From SG8-32-3 sp964514055 (GTDB lineage Archaea > Thermoproteota > Bathyarchaeia > Bathyarchaeales > Bathycorpusculaceae), in contig CAZEPB010000008.1 of assembly GCA_964514055.1 (NCBI GenBank), positions 7,479 through 71,478 on the forward strand: a stretch of DNA of 64,000 nucleotides, read 5' to 3'. The position numbers and the translations under genes were made by a program. Shown piece by piece: positions 48,840 to 57,565 of the stretch; position 1 is the stretch's first letter, and each line of letters opens with the position of its first letter. Below the pieces are notes generated by a model. It was not told the origin of the DNA, made no database searches, and was given only the letters and a program-made list of their open reading frames with translations.

Positions 48840-48886
48840 TGACCAATTCTATTAGACATTACCCAAAAAATGGAGTAATAAGAAAA

Positions 48887-51800
48887 ATGTCAATTAAACT
48901 TTGTAAAAAACTGACAACAACACTCTTCATCGCAACAATACTTTCAGTAATGTTCATAGGACTAATCAACATACCCGTAACAAACGCGGCAGAAATTGGC
49001 CAAACACTCGAAGTCAACGGACCCATAGCCCAGCTCACAACCGACGCCGGGCATTACCTCGGCAGCTACTCGCCAGATGGCACACGCATCGTTTACACTG
49101 GCGCAGGCGGCATCTGGATAGCAAATGCAGACGGTAGCAACCCACACCGAATATACCTTTCTGGCACAAGGCCAAAGTGGGGTCCTGCCTCAGAAGCGTA
49201 TCCAGACGGTCTAATTGCTCTCGCTGGAACAGGAATCACCATCATAACACCTGACGGAACTTTCATCAAGACCATAGATACATCACATATCTATCCTGGG
49301 GACGGTTTAGTAAAGACAGGTACACATAGCCTCGACTGGTCGCTAGACGGCACAATGATAGCCTTTGCAGACAACGCTGGCACTATGGGAATTTGGACGA
49401 TAAACTTTGACGGCACAGGCTTAACACAGATAACCGACTACTCGCAATCTGCTTATGCTCCGTCTTGGTCGCCAGACGGCACCGAAATAGCATGTGCCTG
49501 GGGTCCAAGCGCAGCACACGTCGGCGTCTTCAAGTCTGACGGCTCAGACACTTCACCGCTACGAGAGATCGGTACTGGCGGCGACTATCCAGATTGGGGC
49601 GCCAACGGCAAAATTGCATACCACGTACAAGCAACCTCACAGCTATATGTGATGAATGGCGACGGAAGCGACGACACAAAGGTTTCTGACGGTCCAGCTG
49701 CAATGGTAGCATGGGCGCCTGACTGCCAACGACTAGTTTACATCAATGGCTTTGCCAACAAAAACATTTTCACCCGAAGCTACCCATACGGAACGGTACA
49801 GGACGCTATAAACGCAGCAGACTCAGGCGACACAATCCTTGTTCACGCTGGAAGCTACCCTGAAACTTTGAACCTTGGCAACAAAGCATTAACTCTTGAA
49901 GGCGAAGACATAGACACCACAATCATTAACGCAGCAGCCTACACAACTTACGCTATCCAGAACTTCGGGAATTTCTCAACGGTTCGCAGCTTAACGTTAA
50001 TCGGAACCACCAACTACGGATTTAAGGTTTCCCACGTAAGCAACATAACCCTTGAGAACCTAAAAGTTGAAAACTCTGGAAAAAGCGCTATCGACCTGAA
50101 CACCGTTGACGACACAGTACTCACCAACATAACCGCCGTGAATACCATAGCAGGCTTTGGCGTAATGATACTCGACTCCTACAACGTCAACGTGACAAAC
50201 ATAGCTACAAGCGGCAACGCCTGGGGCGGCGTATCCGTCCAGTCCGCAGGCAGAGGTTCGGACTCAATAACCTTCAGCGGAAACTTTGACGCTGAAGAAG
50301 ATATTCCTCTTCTGCTCGAGCAGGACCCGCCATACCCGCCAATAACCAACGTGAAAATCCCAGGCAAATTCGGGTACGCAACCTACGCTTACCGAGTGGC
50401 TGACGACTACAAACAGACGTTCTATCAAGAAACCCTAGAAAACGCTGAATCCTTCGCTCAAACACTGTTATCGCCCTCTTACACCGCAGTAAACGTACAT
50501 GATATCGCAGAAGAAAACTACTATGTCACAGAAGGCATGGAAATTCAAGCAGCCATAAATGCAGCCTCTGAAGGCAATACTATCAACGTAGCCGCAGGCA
50601 TGTATAACGAGCGCATCACCATTGAAAAACCCCTTACTCTAAGGGGCGCAACCGCTGACGTCAACAAGAACGGCTATACAGTGCCAGCGGACTATGCTTG
50701 GAACAGCACCGTTGAAACCATACTCAACAATCCCGAGCCAGCACCTACAGGCTTAGTATCAGTCGTTACCATCCAAGACACAAGCGACGTAACTTTTGAA
50801 GGCTTTATCGTCCAGAGTCTCAATGCACCCTCAGGCAGCGCGAATGACATGCTGCTCACAATCAAAGCCCACACCATGACAATGGAAAACATCAACATCC
50901 GAAACAACGTCATAGGTCCTAACACCAACGTCGAGGACCAAGACGGAACTGCTGGACGCATGGGACTATACATCAGCGTAAACCAATACCAAGAAGTGCC
51001 TTTCGGTGTAGTAAACAGCGCAATCGCAGGTAACAAAATCTTCGGCTGCGAAGGAAACGGTGACAATGTTTTCATTTGGGGTGCCTACTACTCTTATGGC
51101 GCTAGATATCCTAGCCCAATGGAAGGCACCGTAATTGAAGACAACGAAATATCGGGTTCCCATCGTAGCGGCATAGAGATAGCAGGAGGCATCAGCGGAC
51201 TAACCATACAGAACAACACGGTTTCAGGTAACGGCGGCTTGCCAACTGACGACCCCGCCAACTTGAAATACGGAAACGGCATTGTCCTTATCCGTGGCTC
51301 AAGCGACAGCGGCGAACAGATAGGTTTAGGTCCTGAAAACCTGACAATCGCGTACAACGACATCACAGGCAACGAAAAGAATGGTATCTACATGGGACCT
51401 GTCAGCAAGAACTATGTTATCACTGGCAACAACATTAACGGCAACGGCTGGGACGGTATTCAGCTAGACATGGAAGCACACTACAAGAACCCAACCTTTG
51501 AAGAAGAGGACAGGGTCGGCTTCTATAACGCCTCTGAAAACATTGCAGCAACAAACAACAACATCTACGACAATGGCAAACTAAATACGCATGTTATCGG
51601 CAGACCTACAAACGGCTTCGTTCTGAATGCTACTTACAACTGGTGGGGCACCGCAGACGTGACTATCGTAACCAAGATGGTAAACGGTAGCGTGCTGTTC
51701 GGTCCGTGGCTCAATGCAGCCTACCCCGAAGGCGAAGCAGCACCCGCAACATCAGAAACCGTCACAGGCTCAGGAACCGTTAACGCCACAGAAACAGCCG

Positions 51801-52699
51801 GAACAGAAGTTGATTTCAACTGCAAGTCTGGAGAATCAACAACCGTCACCGTCACGCAATACATGGATATTCCAACAGGAACAGAAACCCCAGCGTTCAA
51901 CACTATGGGATACATAGACGTTTACGTGCCAAACCCGAGCGCTCTAGAAAGCATAACCATCCGAGGCTACTACACCGACGAGGACATAGCCGCTATGGGC
52001 ATGGTCGAGGCTGACCTACGCGCCTACTACTGGAGCGATACAGCAGAAGCATGGCTGCCATGCAGCAACACAGGCGTAAACACAACAGGCAACTACATTT
52101 GGGCGTACTTAGACGCTTCAACAGTGCCTACGCTTGACTATCTGCTTGGAGGTCCATTTGGCGGCGGTACACCCGAGATCACAGTCTCCCCAAGTGAAGG
52201 CATAACGCTGACGATGGTTAGCGGCGCAGGCTTCAACCCAGGCGACACCGTAACTATTCAGTGGGAAGGTAGTGCGATTCCAACGCTGCCAAACCACGTG
52301 ATAGTGGATGCTGACGGCACGTTCACAGCACAAATCACAGCTGCAAACCAAGCACAAGGAACCTACGCGATCTCAGCAGCAGACGAAAGCGGCAGCACAG
52401 CCACAGCAACCTTTTCAGTTCTTGACACTACAGGAGCCAAAGGCGACACTGGCGACGCAGGAGCAGCAGGAACTAAAGGTGCCACTGGACCCGAAGGCGA
52501 CACAGGCAAAACAGGCGACACAGGCGACACAGGCGACACAGGCCCCGAAGGCACAACAGGACCCGAAGGACCTACAGGCGAAGCAGGAGAAAACGGTGTA
52601 ACAGTTTCCTTAGTGCCAGCCTATATCGCCATATTTGTGGCGTTAGTTGCTCTCATCGTAGCTCTAGTTGTCGTGTTCGTTGTCAAAAGGAAGCAGTAA
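48887..52699 (+). CDS. Giant surface protein: TolB-like propeller, beta-helix, collagen-like tract, anchor
   Basis: 1,270 residues from ATG 48887, preceded by GGAG. In order: signal peptide; a TolB/PD40-type propeller (SWSLDGTMIAFADNA, SWSPDGTEIACAW); two starts of a right-handed beta-helix (YGTVQDAINAADSGDTILVH and EIQAAINAASEGNTINVAAG) with many PbH1-type turns like NSTVSGN; beta domains; a collagen-like Gly-x-y tract of about 20 triplets (GDTGDTGDTGPEG); one membrane helix and KRKQ. Beta-helices of this type bind or cut polysaccharides in many exported proteins. Here it could be an adhesin or glycan-active surface protein. It faces the outside. Confidence 0.8.
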   Translation: MSIKLCKKLTTTLFIATILSVMFIGLINIPVTNAAEIGQTLEVNGPIAQLTTDAGHYLGSYSPDGTRIVYTGAGGIWIANADGSNPHRIYLSGTRPKWGPASEAYPDGLIALAGTGITIITPDGTFIKTIDTSHIYPGDGLVKTGTHSLDWSLDGTMIAFADNAGTMGIWTINFDGTGLTQITDYSQSAYAPSWSPDGTEIACAWGPSAAHVGVFKSDGSDTSPLREIGTGGDYPDWGANGKIAYHVQATSQLYVMNGDGSDDTKVSDGPAAMVAWAPDCQRLVYINGFANKNIFTRSYPYGTVQDAINAADSGDTILVHAGSYPETLNLGNKALTLEGEDIDTTIINAAAYTTYAIQNFGNFSTVRSLTLIGTTNYGFKVSHVSNITLENLKVENSGKSAIDLNTVDDTVLTNITAVNTIAGFGVMILDSYNVNVTNIATSGNAWGGVSVQSAGRGSDSITFSGNFDAEEDIPLLLEQDPPYPPITNVKIPGKFGYATYAYRVADDYKQTFYQETLENAESFAQTLLSPSYTAVNVHDIAEENYYVTEGMEIQAAINAASEGNTINVAAGMYNERITIEKPLTLRGATADVNKNGYTVPADYAWNSTVETILNNPEPAPTGLVSVVTIQDTSDVTFEGFIVQSLNAPSGSANDMLLTIKAHTMTMENINIRNNVIGPNTNVEDQDGTAGRMGLYISVNQYQEVPFGVVNSAIAGNKIFGCEGNGDNVFIWGAYYSYGARYPSPMEGTVIEDNEISGSHRSGIEIAGGISGLTIQNNTVSGNGGLPTDDPANLKYGNGIVLIRGSSDSGEQIGLGPENLTIAYNDITGNEKNGIYMGPVSKNYVITGNNINGNGWDGIQLDMEAHYKNPTFEEEDRVGFYNASENIAATNNNIYDNGKLNTHVIGRPTNGFVLNATYNWWGTADVTIVTKMVNGSVLFGPWLNAAYPEGEAAPATSETVTGSGTVNATETAGTEVDFNCKSGESTTVTVTQYMDIPTGTETPAFNTMGYIDVYVPNPSALESITIRGYYTDEDIAAMGMVEADLRAYYWSDTAEAWLPCSNTGVNTTGNYIWAYLDASTVPTLDYLLGGPFGGGTPEITVSPSEGITLTMVSGAGFNPGDTVTIQWEGSAIPTLPNHVIVDADGTFTAQITAANQAQGTYAISAADESGSTATATFSVLDTTGAKGDTGDAGAAGTKGATGPEGDTGKTGDTGDTGDTGPEGTTGPEGPTGEAGENGVTVSLVPAYIAIFVALVALIVALVVVFVVKRKQ

Positions 52700-52700
52700 A

Positions 52701-52728
52701 ATTTTCTCTCCACCTTTTTTTTGTTTTG
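52701..52728 (+). terminator. T-rich terminator
   Basis: CTCTCCACC then TTTTTTTTG directly after the beta-helix gene. Confidence 0.5.
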
Positions 52729-52738
52729 AAGTGATCAT

Positions 52739-53074
52739 ATGAAATTGAAGGTCCAAAAAATCGAGTCAATCCGTGACCTAGACGGCAATCTTGGAAAAAA
52801 AATTGAACTCGTTGAAGAACGGGATGGTATCTCGCCGTTCATGGTTGGTCCGCGAACAGAAGAGGCGCAGATTGCCAGGGACGTAATGCGTACCATGCAG
52901 ATAGTCGTCCCGCATGTGTATCCTCCAGGAATGAAAATCATCCTCCCTAAGATAATCCTGTTTTTAACCGAGCAGGAATACGATAGTTTAGGCGTAACCT
53001 TCGCCGTAAACCAAATTTATGAGATAACGCTGGGAAACCAGGGCTTCAAATTCCAAAAGGAGACGACAGAATAA
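52739..53074 (+). CDS. Small hypothetical protein
   Basis: 111 residues, mixed alpha/beta with a helix at EEAQIARDVMRTMQ and a hydrophobic KIILPKIILFLTEQEY segment. First of four small genes in a tight operon; it overlaps the next gene by one base. Function unknown. Confidence 0.65.
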   Translation: MKLKVQKIESIRDLDGNLGKKIELVEERDGISPFMVGPRTEEAQIARDVMRTMQIVVPHVYPPGMKIILPKIILFLTEQEYDSLGVTFAVNQIYEITLGNQGFKFQKETTE

Positions 53075-53322
53075 TGCCGAAAATCGAAGTTATGTATGCG
53101 TTTGTTGCTGTAGAAAAAGAGCCTGACGATGAAGGCGTAGCAGCCGTTAGATTCGGCGACGTCTGGATGCCGCTTGTGGGCGCAGACATGGCACGAGTGG
53201 AAGCTTTAAAGCCGCTGGCGCAGAAATTGGTAAACCTCACAGGAAAAAAAATTACCATAATCAAGTTTACGAACCGCGAGACAATAGAAACGTTTACTCC
53301 TCCAAAAAAGAAGGAAGGTTAA
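53074..53322 (+). CDS. Small hypothetical protein
   Basis: 82 residues, alpha/beta: KIEVMYAFVAVEKEPDDEG, a helix VEALKPLAQKLVNLTG and strand KITIIKFTN. Cotranscribed with its neighbours, GGTTAA before the next start. Function unknown. Confidence 0.65.
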   Translation: MPKIEVMYAFVAVEKEPDDEGVAAVRFGDVWMPLVGADMARVEALKPLAQKLVNLTGKKITIIKFTNRETIETFTPPKKKEG

Positions 53323-53329
53323 CATAAGA

Positions 53330-53620
53330 ATGGTCACAGATGTTGATTGCCAAGAGATAATGAAGAAAACGATTAAAATACTGCTTGAAAGTACGCCTGG
53401 CGTTGGTTTGCTTGATACAGAGTTCACCCAGGTTTTTGACAACTTGAAATGCGACGGCTTTCTTTTCCTCTTTTTCAGCAAACAAGACCGTACAAGAGGA
53501 ACCACAATCGCTGGCGGTGGCAATATCCCCGATAGAGCTGCACTAATGGTGAGAACGTTCTATCCCGACCAATACGAAAAGTTCAAAGACGCGCTCACAA
53601 AAGGAGGCGTTTACCCCTAA
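53330..53620 (+). CDS. Small hypothetical protein
   Basis: 96 residues. Helical N-terminus (CQEIMKKTIKILLESTPG), strand FLFLFFSKQD and a glycine-rich TTIAGGGNIPDRAA. Part of the four-gene operon; function unknown. Confidence 0.6.
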   Translation: MVTDVDCQEIMKKTIKILLESTPGVGLLDTEFTQVFDNLKCDGFLFLFFSKQDRTRGTTIAGGGNIPDRAALMVRTFYPDQYEKFKDALTKGGVYP

Positions 53621-53637
53621 ACAGGAGACGACAAAGA

Positions 53638-53904
53638 ATGTTAACTGTAACTGACCCCCAAAAAATGGCTGCACAAATCCGGACAGGAACCCTAGCGCGC
53701 ATGGACCTAACGGCAACTCTCGATGAGCCTGTGAGTCTTGGCTGCCTTCCTGTACTCTGGATAACCAACCCCGCAGGAGAAAAACGGTTCGCCCTCCAAC
53801 TCTCCCATGCAGACGTCAACCGCGGAGCTGCCAAAGCAGGCGAAACCTGGGACCTCTGGATAAACCGCTTCGGCGAAATCTTCCTAACCGCACGCGTGCA
53901 ATAG
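53638..53904 (+). CDS. Small beta-rich hypothetical protein
   Basis: 88 residues starting after GGAGACGACAAAGA. Strands LARMDLTATLDEP, LPVLWITNPAGEKRFALQLS and ETWDLWINRFGEIFL suggest a small beta barrel. Last gene of the operon; a T-rich stretch follows (about 53911-53950). Confidence 0.6.
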   Translation: MLTVTDPQKMAAQIRTGTLARMDLTATLDEPVSLGCLPVLWITNPAGEKRFALQLSHADVNRGAAKAGETWDLWINRFGEIFLTARVQ

Positions 53905-53964
53905 AACAATCTTCTATCTCTCTTTTTATAGGACTAGTCCTTTTTTCTCTTAGGAGTAGTCGAA

Positions 53965-54930
53965 ATGGTAAATTGGAAAGAATTGGACCCTGCGCTCATC
54001 ATCAAACACTGCGAAGAAACCTATGAGCGATACCGCGAGTACCCTTCTATCCGCGACATCTTCTACGCTTTCGTTGACGAGTTATGGCCTAACACCAAAT
54101 CCGTTTACAAAGCGCTTTCAAAATGGCTAGTCGCTATGCGTCTGGCACGAAAGATAGACTGGCGTATGATGCGCGACGGCAGTGGGCGCGAGTACGAAGA
54201 AGGCGACTGGAGTTATGACACGCCTCGTGAACACATTGAGTTTTGGCTTGAGGAGTTCTTAAAAACACCCTACCGTTATCGCTGTCCAGTGTGGCAAGAT
54301 CAACCGAAAAAGGTTATAGTGGCTTGCGAAAAAGAAGGTGACTATCCCATAGTAAAATCGATTCTCCGAGACTTAAACGTGGACACTTTCTATGCACGTG
54401 GCTACTCTGGATGGCGCCCTTTGTTTGAGGCAGTAGAAAAAATGAAAGAAGAGGCCAAAATCCCCGTAATCATAGCTCTAGCGGATTTTGACCCCAGTGG
54501 AGGCGAAGGTGCGAAAATGACTGGCAAGGACTTAGTTTCTTTTCTGCTGAAAGCGTTTCGCAAGCTTGGAGTTGATAACGTAACGGTGGAGAAAATAGTC
54601 GTCACAAAAGAGCAGATTGAACAGTTTAAGCTGCCTCACAGACCCGAAGACGCCAACGAGATCGCAAAGCTCCAGAAGGATCCCCGCTTCAAAGACTGGT
54701 CCTACGGCTTGTACCGCGTTGAAACCGCAGCTCTCAGAAAGAAAGCCCCGGACTACTTTGATAAAACGCTGCGAGACGCCGTGCTGAAACACCTGGACAA
54801 AGAGATTTACGCGAGGGTCCAGAAGGAAGAGGAAGAGGGGCGCATGAAGGTTATCGAGTTCTTCAACAACAATGAGGACTTGCTCGACGAGTTCAGAGAA
54901 CGCCTAAACACTGATGAGAGCCTAGATTAG
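53965..54930 (+). CDS. Spo11/Topo VI subunit A-like protein
   Basis: 321 residues. RDIFYAFVDELW at residues 30-41 matches the active-site region of Spo11/Topo VI A, where the Tyr (here Tyr34) attacks DNA. The Toprim domain follows: CEKEGDYPIV (Glu) and ALADFDPSGG (Asp-x-Asp). No gene for a GHKL-type B subunit is in the window. Family members cleave both DNA strands with a 5'-tyrosyl link. Such a stand-alone A-like protein could relax, cut or initiate recombination of the element's DNA. Family membership good, activity unproven. Confidence 0.75.
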   Translation: MVNWKELDPALIIKHCEETYERYREYPSIRDIFYAFVDELWPNTKSVYKALSKWLVAMRLARKIDWRMMRDGSGREYEEGDWSYDTPREHIEFWLEEFLKTPYRYRCPVWQDQPKKVIVACEKEGDYPIVKSILRDLNVDTFYARGYSGWRPLFEAVEKMKEEAKIPVIIALADFDPSGGEGAKMTGKDLVSFLLKAFRKLGVDNVTVEKIVVTKEQIEQFKLPHRPEDANEIAKLQKDPRFKDWSYGLYRVETAALRKKAPDYFDKTLRDAVLKHLDKEIYARVQKEEEEGRMKVIEFFNNNEDLLDEFRERLNTDESLD

Positions 54931-54950
54931 CGTCAATCAGCACATATAGG

Positions 54951-54974
54951 TTTAAGCAATAACGCTTAAATATA
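54951..54974 (+). promoter_or_regulatory. Inverted repeat with AACGCTTAAATA promoter element
   Basis: TTTAAGC (54951-54957) and GCTTAAA (54964-54970) form a seven-base inverted repeat around a 6-base spacer; the right arm is the TATA-like element AACGCTTAAATATA, 55 bases before the ATG at 55029. It could be both promoter and operator. Confidence 0.55.
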
Positions 54975-55028
54975 ATATCAAAAGCATTAAATCAGAGAAA
55001 AGGAGAATAAGCAGAAGGAACCGTAAAC

Positions 55029-55178
55029 ATGGACTGCCCCCGACCCGACCCCCGACCAAACCCTAGACCCCCTAGACCTGACCCCCGTTCTGACCGCACA
55101 TGGGTTAACGCTTGCCGTGAAGCAGAAGCCGACCAAGAAATACGTATCTATAAAGGACGCAAAAAGCATGGGACATAA
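55029..55178 (+). CDS. 49-aa Pro/Arg/Asp-rich protein
   Basis: ATG 55029 with GAGAATAAGCAGAAGG upstream. The first 20 residues are repeats of Pro-Arg/Asp (MDCPRPDPRPNPRPPRPDP), the rest is polar. It overlaps the zinc-ribbon gene in another frame by 11 bases or, if that gene starts at GTG 55117, by 62. Low complexity makes it uncertain. Confidence 0.4.
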   Translation: MDCPRPDPRPNPRPPRPDPRSDRTWVNACREAEADQEIRIYKGRKKHGT

Positions 55179-55368
55179 ACAGCATGGAGCCAAAAAATTC
55201 GAGCAATACTATGGTGTACCCTATAAGTCTAAAACATTCAGGACTGTTTACGAGTGCCCCCGCTGTGGATGGCGCCGCCCCGATGAATCAACCGTTTCAA
55301 AATGCCCCACGTGCGGCGTTGCTCTTTATTCAAGAGTAATCAAAGTGGAAAGGGTGCAATCGCCCTAA
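55168..55368 (+). CDS. Zinc-ribbon protein
   Basis: 66 residues from ATG 55168 behind AAAGGA; GTG 55117 would add 17 residues but has no ribosome-binding site. CPRCGWRR and CPTCGVALY give a standard four-cysteine zinc ribbon. Probably binds nucleic acid or protein. Confidence 0.65.
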   Translation: MGHKQHGAKKFEQYYGVPYKSKTFRTVYECPRCGWRRPDESTVSKCPTCGVALYSRVIKVERVQSP

Positions 55369-55438
55369 TTTTTCTCCTTGATTCTTTCTGTGAATCTTCT
55401 CCTTGAAAAAGGCGGTTGCATCCCCACAACCTTTAATC

Positions 55439-55453
55439 CAAAACGCTTAAATT
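55439..55453 (+). promoter_or_regulatory. AAACGCTTAAAT element
   Basis: AAAACGCTTAAATTTG, 53 bases before the start codon at 55492; same element as at 43384. Confidence 0.6.
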
Positions 55454-55491
55454 TGTTTAATGACGTATTAGACCGTAGGGTGAAACCATAA

Positions 55492-55695
55492 ATGGTAAGT
55501 GAAGGAAGAGGACGCCTGTTCAAGCGTAGAGACGATAAATACTTAGTCTATCTGCCGAAGGACCTGTGCGAAGACAGCATGTTCCCGTTCAAAGGCGCAG
55601 AAAGCATATTCGTGAAAGTCAGTTTCAAAATAGGCGCTAAAAAACCTGAGCTTCTCATGGAAGAATGGAAGGAACCTGAACAAGAACCTGATTGA
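55492..55695 (+). CDS. Small AbrB-like or beta-barrel protein
   Basis: 67 residues: GRLFKRRDDKYLVYLPKDLC and a second strand SIFVKVSFKIG, then an acidic tail. The KYLVYLPKDL pattern recalls swapped-hairpin AbrB-type DNA-binding proteins. It stands 16 bases before the Lrp-like regulator. Tentative. Confidence 0.55.
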   Translation: MVSEGRGRLFKRRDDKYLVYLPKDLCEDSMFPFKGAESIFVKVSFKIGAKKPELLMEEWKEPEQEPD

Positions 55696-55711
55696 TAGGT
55701 GGAATAGCAAA

Positions 55712-56188
55712 ATGACTCTCCGCGATGCCGATGTTAAGGTGCTATTATCTTTAATGGCTAACTGTAGGAAAAGCGATAGAGAAGTATCTAAAGAAGTCGG
55801 CTTGTCTCAGCCTACAATTACCCGAAGAAGAGGTTTGCTTGAAAATAACGGTGTAATTCAACGTTACATAGCAGTACCCGACTTTGCAAAATTAGGCTTC
55901 CGCATAATTGCCGTTAACTTCGGTTCCTGGGATCAAAACGTAATGCTCGACAAAGAAAGCATGGCAAAGCTCCACAAAAATGTGCTTTTCATGGCAACGG
56001 GTCAAGGAGGCAACGCAGACCTTCTTTGCATCTCAGTACACCACGACTACTCCAGCGTCGTTAACTTTCGCCGGGTTTTGGCTAGCATAGGTATTAACAG
56101 CCAAACCTTTCTCATTGACACTAAAACAGAAATAATAAAGCCTTTCAACATGGACCTTAGCGCAAACGATCTAAAAATCTCTAAATAA
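55712..56188 (+). CDS. Lrp/AsnC-type transcription regulator
   Basis: 158 residues. The N-terminal HTH is clear (VLLSLMANCRKSDREVSKEV, then GLSQPTITRRRGLLENNGVI), followed by the RYIAVPDFAKLGFRIIAVNF strand and a ligand-binding RAM-like alpha/beta domain. Such regulators bind promoters as dimers or octamers in response to small molecules. It may control the element-wide promoter motif, which is inference. Confidence 0.8.
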   Translation: MTLRDADVKVLLSLMANCRKSDREVSKEVGLSQPTITRRRGLLENNGVIQRYIAVPDFAKLGFRIIAVNFGSWDQNVMLDKESMAKLHKNVLFMATGQGGNADLLCISVHHDYSSVVNFRRVLASIGINSQTFLIDTKTEIIKPFNMDLSANDLKISK

Positions 56189-56200
56189 GCCTTTCAACAA

Positions 56201-56219
56201 CCCCCCTTTTTTCTTTTCT
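56201..56219 (+). terminator. T-rich terminator
   Basis: CCCCCC followed by TTTTTTCTTTTC after the Lrp-like gene. Confidence 0.5.
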
Positions 56220-56245
56220 ATATTCATCTACAACTGGTGATATAG

Positions 56246-56368
56246 TTGACAAATGCAAAGTGTAGATGCCTGAAATGCAAAGTTTACGGTTGCATTGAAC
56301 ACATCAGAGCTGTTAAAAAGCAGTATGATGCGGAAAAGGCTGCTAAAGAAGCTGCTGAAAAGCAGTAA
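56246..56368 (+). CDS. 40-aa Cys/Lys-rich peptide, TTG start
   Basis: TTG 56246 lies five bases after GGTGA. The product (M)TNAKCRCLKCKVYGCIEHIR has four cysteines, then a charged helix AVKKQYDAEKAAKEAAEKQ. A terminator-like T run follows at once. Probably a small metal-binding protein. Confidence 0.5.
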   Translation: MTNAKCRCLKCKVYGCIEHIRAVKKQYDAEKAAKEAAEKQ

Positions 56369-56388
56369 ATTTCCCCTTTTTTTTGTGT
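56369..56388 (+). terminator. T-rich terminator
   Basis: TTTCCCC followed by TTTTTTTTG right after the 40-aa peptide gene. Confidence 0.5.
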
Positions 56389-56410
56389 ATTTGTGTTTTA
56401 CATTTCATCC

Positions 56411-56424
56411 AAAACGCTTAAATC
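56411..56424 (+). promoter_or_regulatory. AAACGCTTAAAT element
   Basis: AAAACGCTTAAATC, 62 bases before the start codon at 56473. It is preceded by ACATTTCATC, like the elements at 61149 and 62638. Confidence 0.6.
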
Positions 56425-56472
56425 AATCGTGTCGTAATTCGTAATATAGCAAAAACTGAAAAGTGAACATAA

Positions 56473-56778
56473 ATGGGAAAATACACCGCAGAAGAAATCA
56501 ACAACATCATAAACCTCAAAGGCGCAAACGGCACACAAATAGACATCTTCGACCTGCATGGCGTTCTCTATCTTGGCAATACCCGAACCGTTCATGTCCC
56601 CAAAAACGGCGTTTTAGTAGCCTCAGAAGTTTGGGACCTAACCGAGACATACAACCGATATAATGAACATTCAATAGGCATGAACATAAACGACTTTGAA
56701 GACTGCGAAACCGAAGAAGACGTACTAGACAGATTCCGCGAAGAACTAGCCACAGCCGTAGCCGAGAAACTTGTGTGA
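56473..56778 (+). CDS. Small hypothetical protein
   Basis: 101 residues: helix EEINNIINLKGANGTQ, beta part DIFDLHGVLYLGNTRTVHVP, and an acidic helical C-terminus. First gene of an operon with a PadR regulator. Function unknown. Confidence 0.65.
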   Translation: MGKYTAEEINNIINLKGANGTQIDIFDLHGVLYLGNTRTVHVPKNGVLVASEVWDLTETYNRYNEHSIGMNINDFEDCETEEDVLDRFREELATAVAEKLV

Positions 56779-56787
56779 GGCAGAAAC

Positions 56788-57117
56788 ATGAAAGACCTGC
56801 GAAAATCTTTGTTACGTGCGCTCTTGCCCCACATGATTCTTATCGAGATCGCTGAAGGTCCGGTACACGGCTACGCCATAGCTCAGCGAATCAAGCAGAA
56901 ACACGGCACAGCACCAGGCCACAGCACCCTATACCCAATGTTAATGCACCTAGAGGAAGACGGACTGATAGACAGTTCTTGGGTACTTTATGGGAAGCGC
57001 CCCAAGAAAACTTATACTCTAACCAAAAGAGGACAAAAGGCATTAGGGAGGACGACAGAAATACTAACTGTTCTGCGAATGGACCTAACAAGTTGTTTGG
57101 TGGAGGTAAGCACATGA
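56788..57117 (+). CDS. PadR-type transcription regulator
   Basis: 109 residues. The PadR winged helix is typical: LLPHMILIEIAEGPVHGYAI, then GHSTLYPMLMHLEEDGLI and RPKKTYTLTKRGQKALG. The dimerisation helix is short. It probably represses its own or other operons of the element. It overlaps the next small gene by ATGA. Confidence 0.8.
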   Translation: MKDLRKSLLRALLPHMILIEIAEGPVHGYAIAQRIKQKHGTAPGHSTLYPMLMHLEEDGLIDSSWVLYGKRPKKTYTLTKRGQKALGRTTEILTVLRMDLTSCLVEVST

Positions 57118-57185
57118 AGCAGACGACAAAGGAAGAGTTGGACCGTATCTGGGAATGGAAAGAATCGGGGGTGACAAAAGAATGA
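57114..57185 (+). CDS. 23-aa peptide, coupled
   Basis: ATG 57114 overlaps the PadR stop, and its own end overlaps the next gene (ATGA). GGTGGAGG stands upstream. MKQTTKEELDRIWEWKESG is a short amphipathic helix. It may only serve translational coupling. Confidence 0.35.
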   Translation: MKQTTKEELDRIWEWKESGVTKE

Positions 57186-57565
57186 GCTACAAACAAGAAG
57201 AACAAGCCTTCTATGATACTCTACTCACGAAAATTCTAGCGCTGCCAAAGGTCCAAGAGACAATAGCAGAGCTGCGTAAAGACTATGAAGGAGAAGGCCA
57301 AACAGAATTCGAGATCGAGGTCGAGGCTATATGCGACTTCATAGATGAAGGAGACGACAAAGACATTTTAGCTGTTCCCGAAATCTGGCGACTTGTGCAG
57401 GAAACGGTCCGAGACACCATACGCGACTTCACCTATAACCCCGAAACATTCCTGGCAGAACTAAGCAGCCTAGACCCCGAAGACATATTCCGCAAGAAAC
57501 TTGAAGAAATACACGAGGAGCTAGACCACGCATTAGAACGCAAACATGGGAGGACCCAACAATGA
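57182..57565 (+). CDS. Acidic helical protein
   Basis: 127 residues from ATG 57182 after GGGGGTG. Almost entirely helical and rich in Glu/Asp (EEQAFYDTLLTKILALPKVQ, EIWRLVQETVRDTI). It overlaps the next gene by ATGA. Function unknown. Confidence 0.6.
   Translation: MSYKQEEQAFYDTLLTKILALPKVQETIAELRKDYEGEGQTEFEIEVEAICDFIDEGDDKDILAVPEIWRLVQETVRDTIRDFTYNPETFLAELSSLDPEDIFRKKLEEIHEELDHALERKHGRTQQ

Noticed and set aside
51721..52601. Frames opposite or beside the collagen-like part of the beta-helix gene (Gln/Pro/Ala-rich)
   Set aside because: They arise from the Gly-x-y codon repeats read in other frames.
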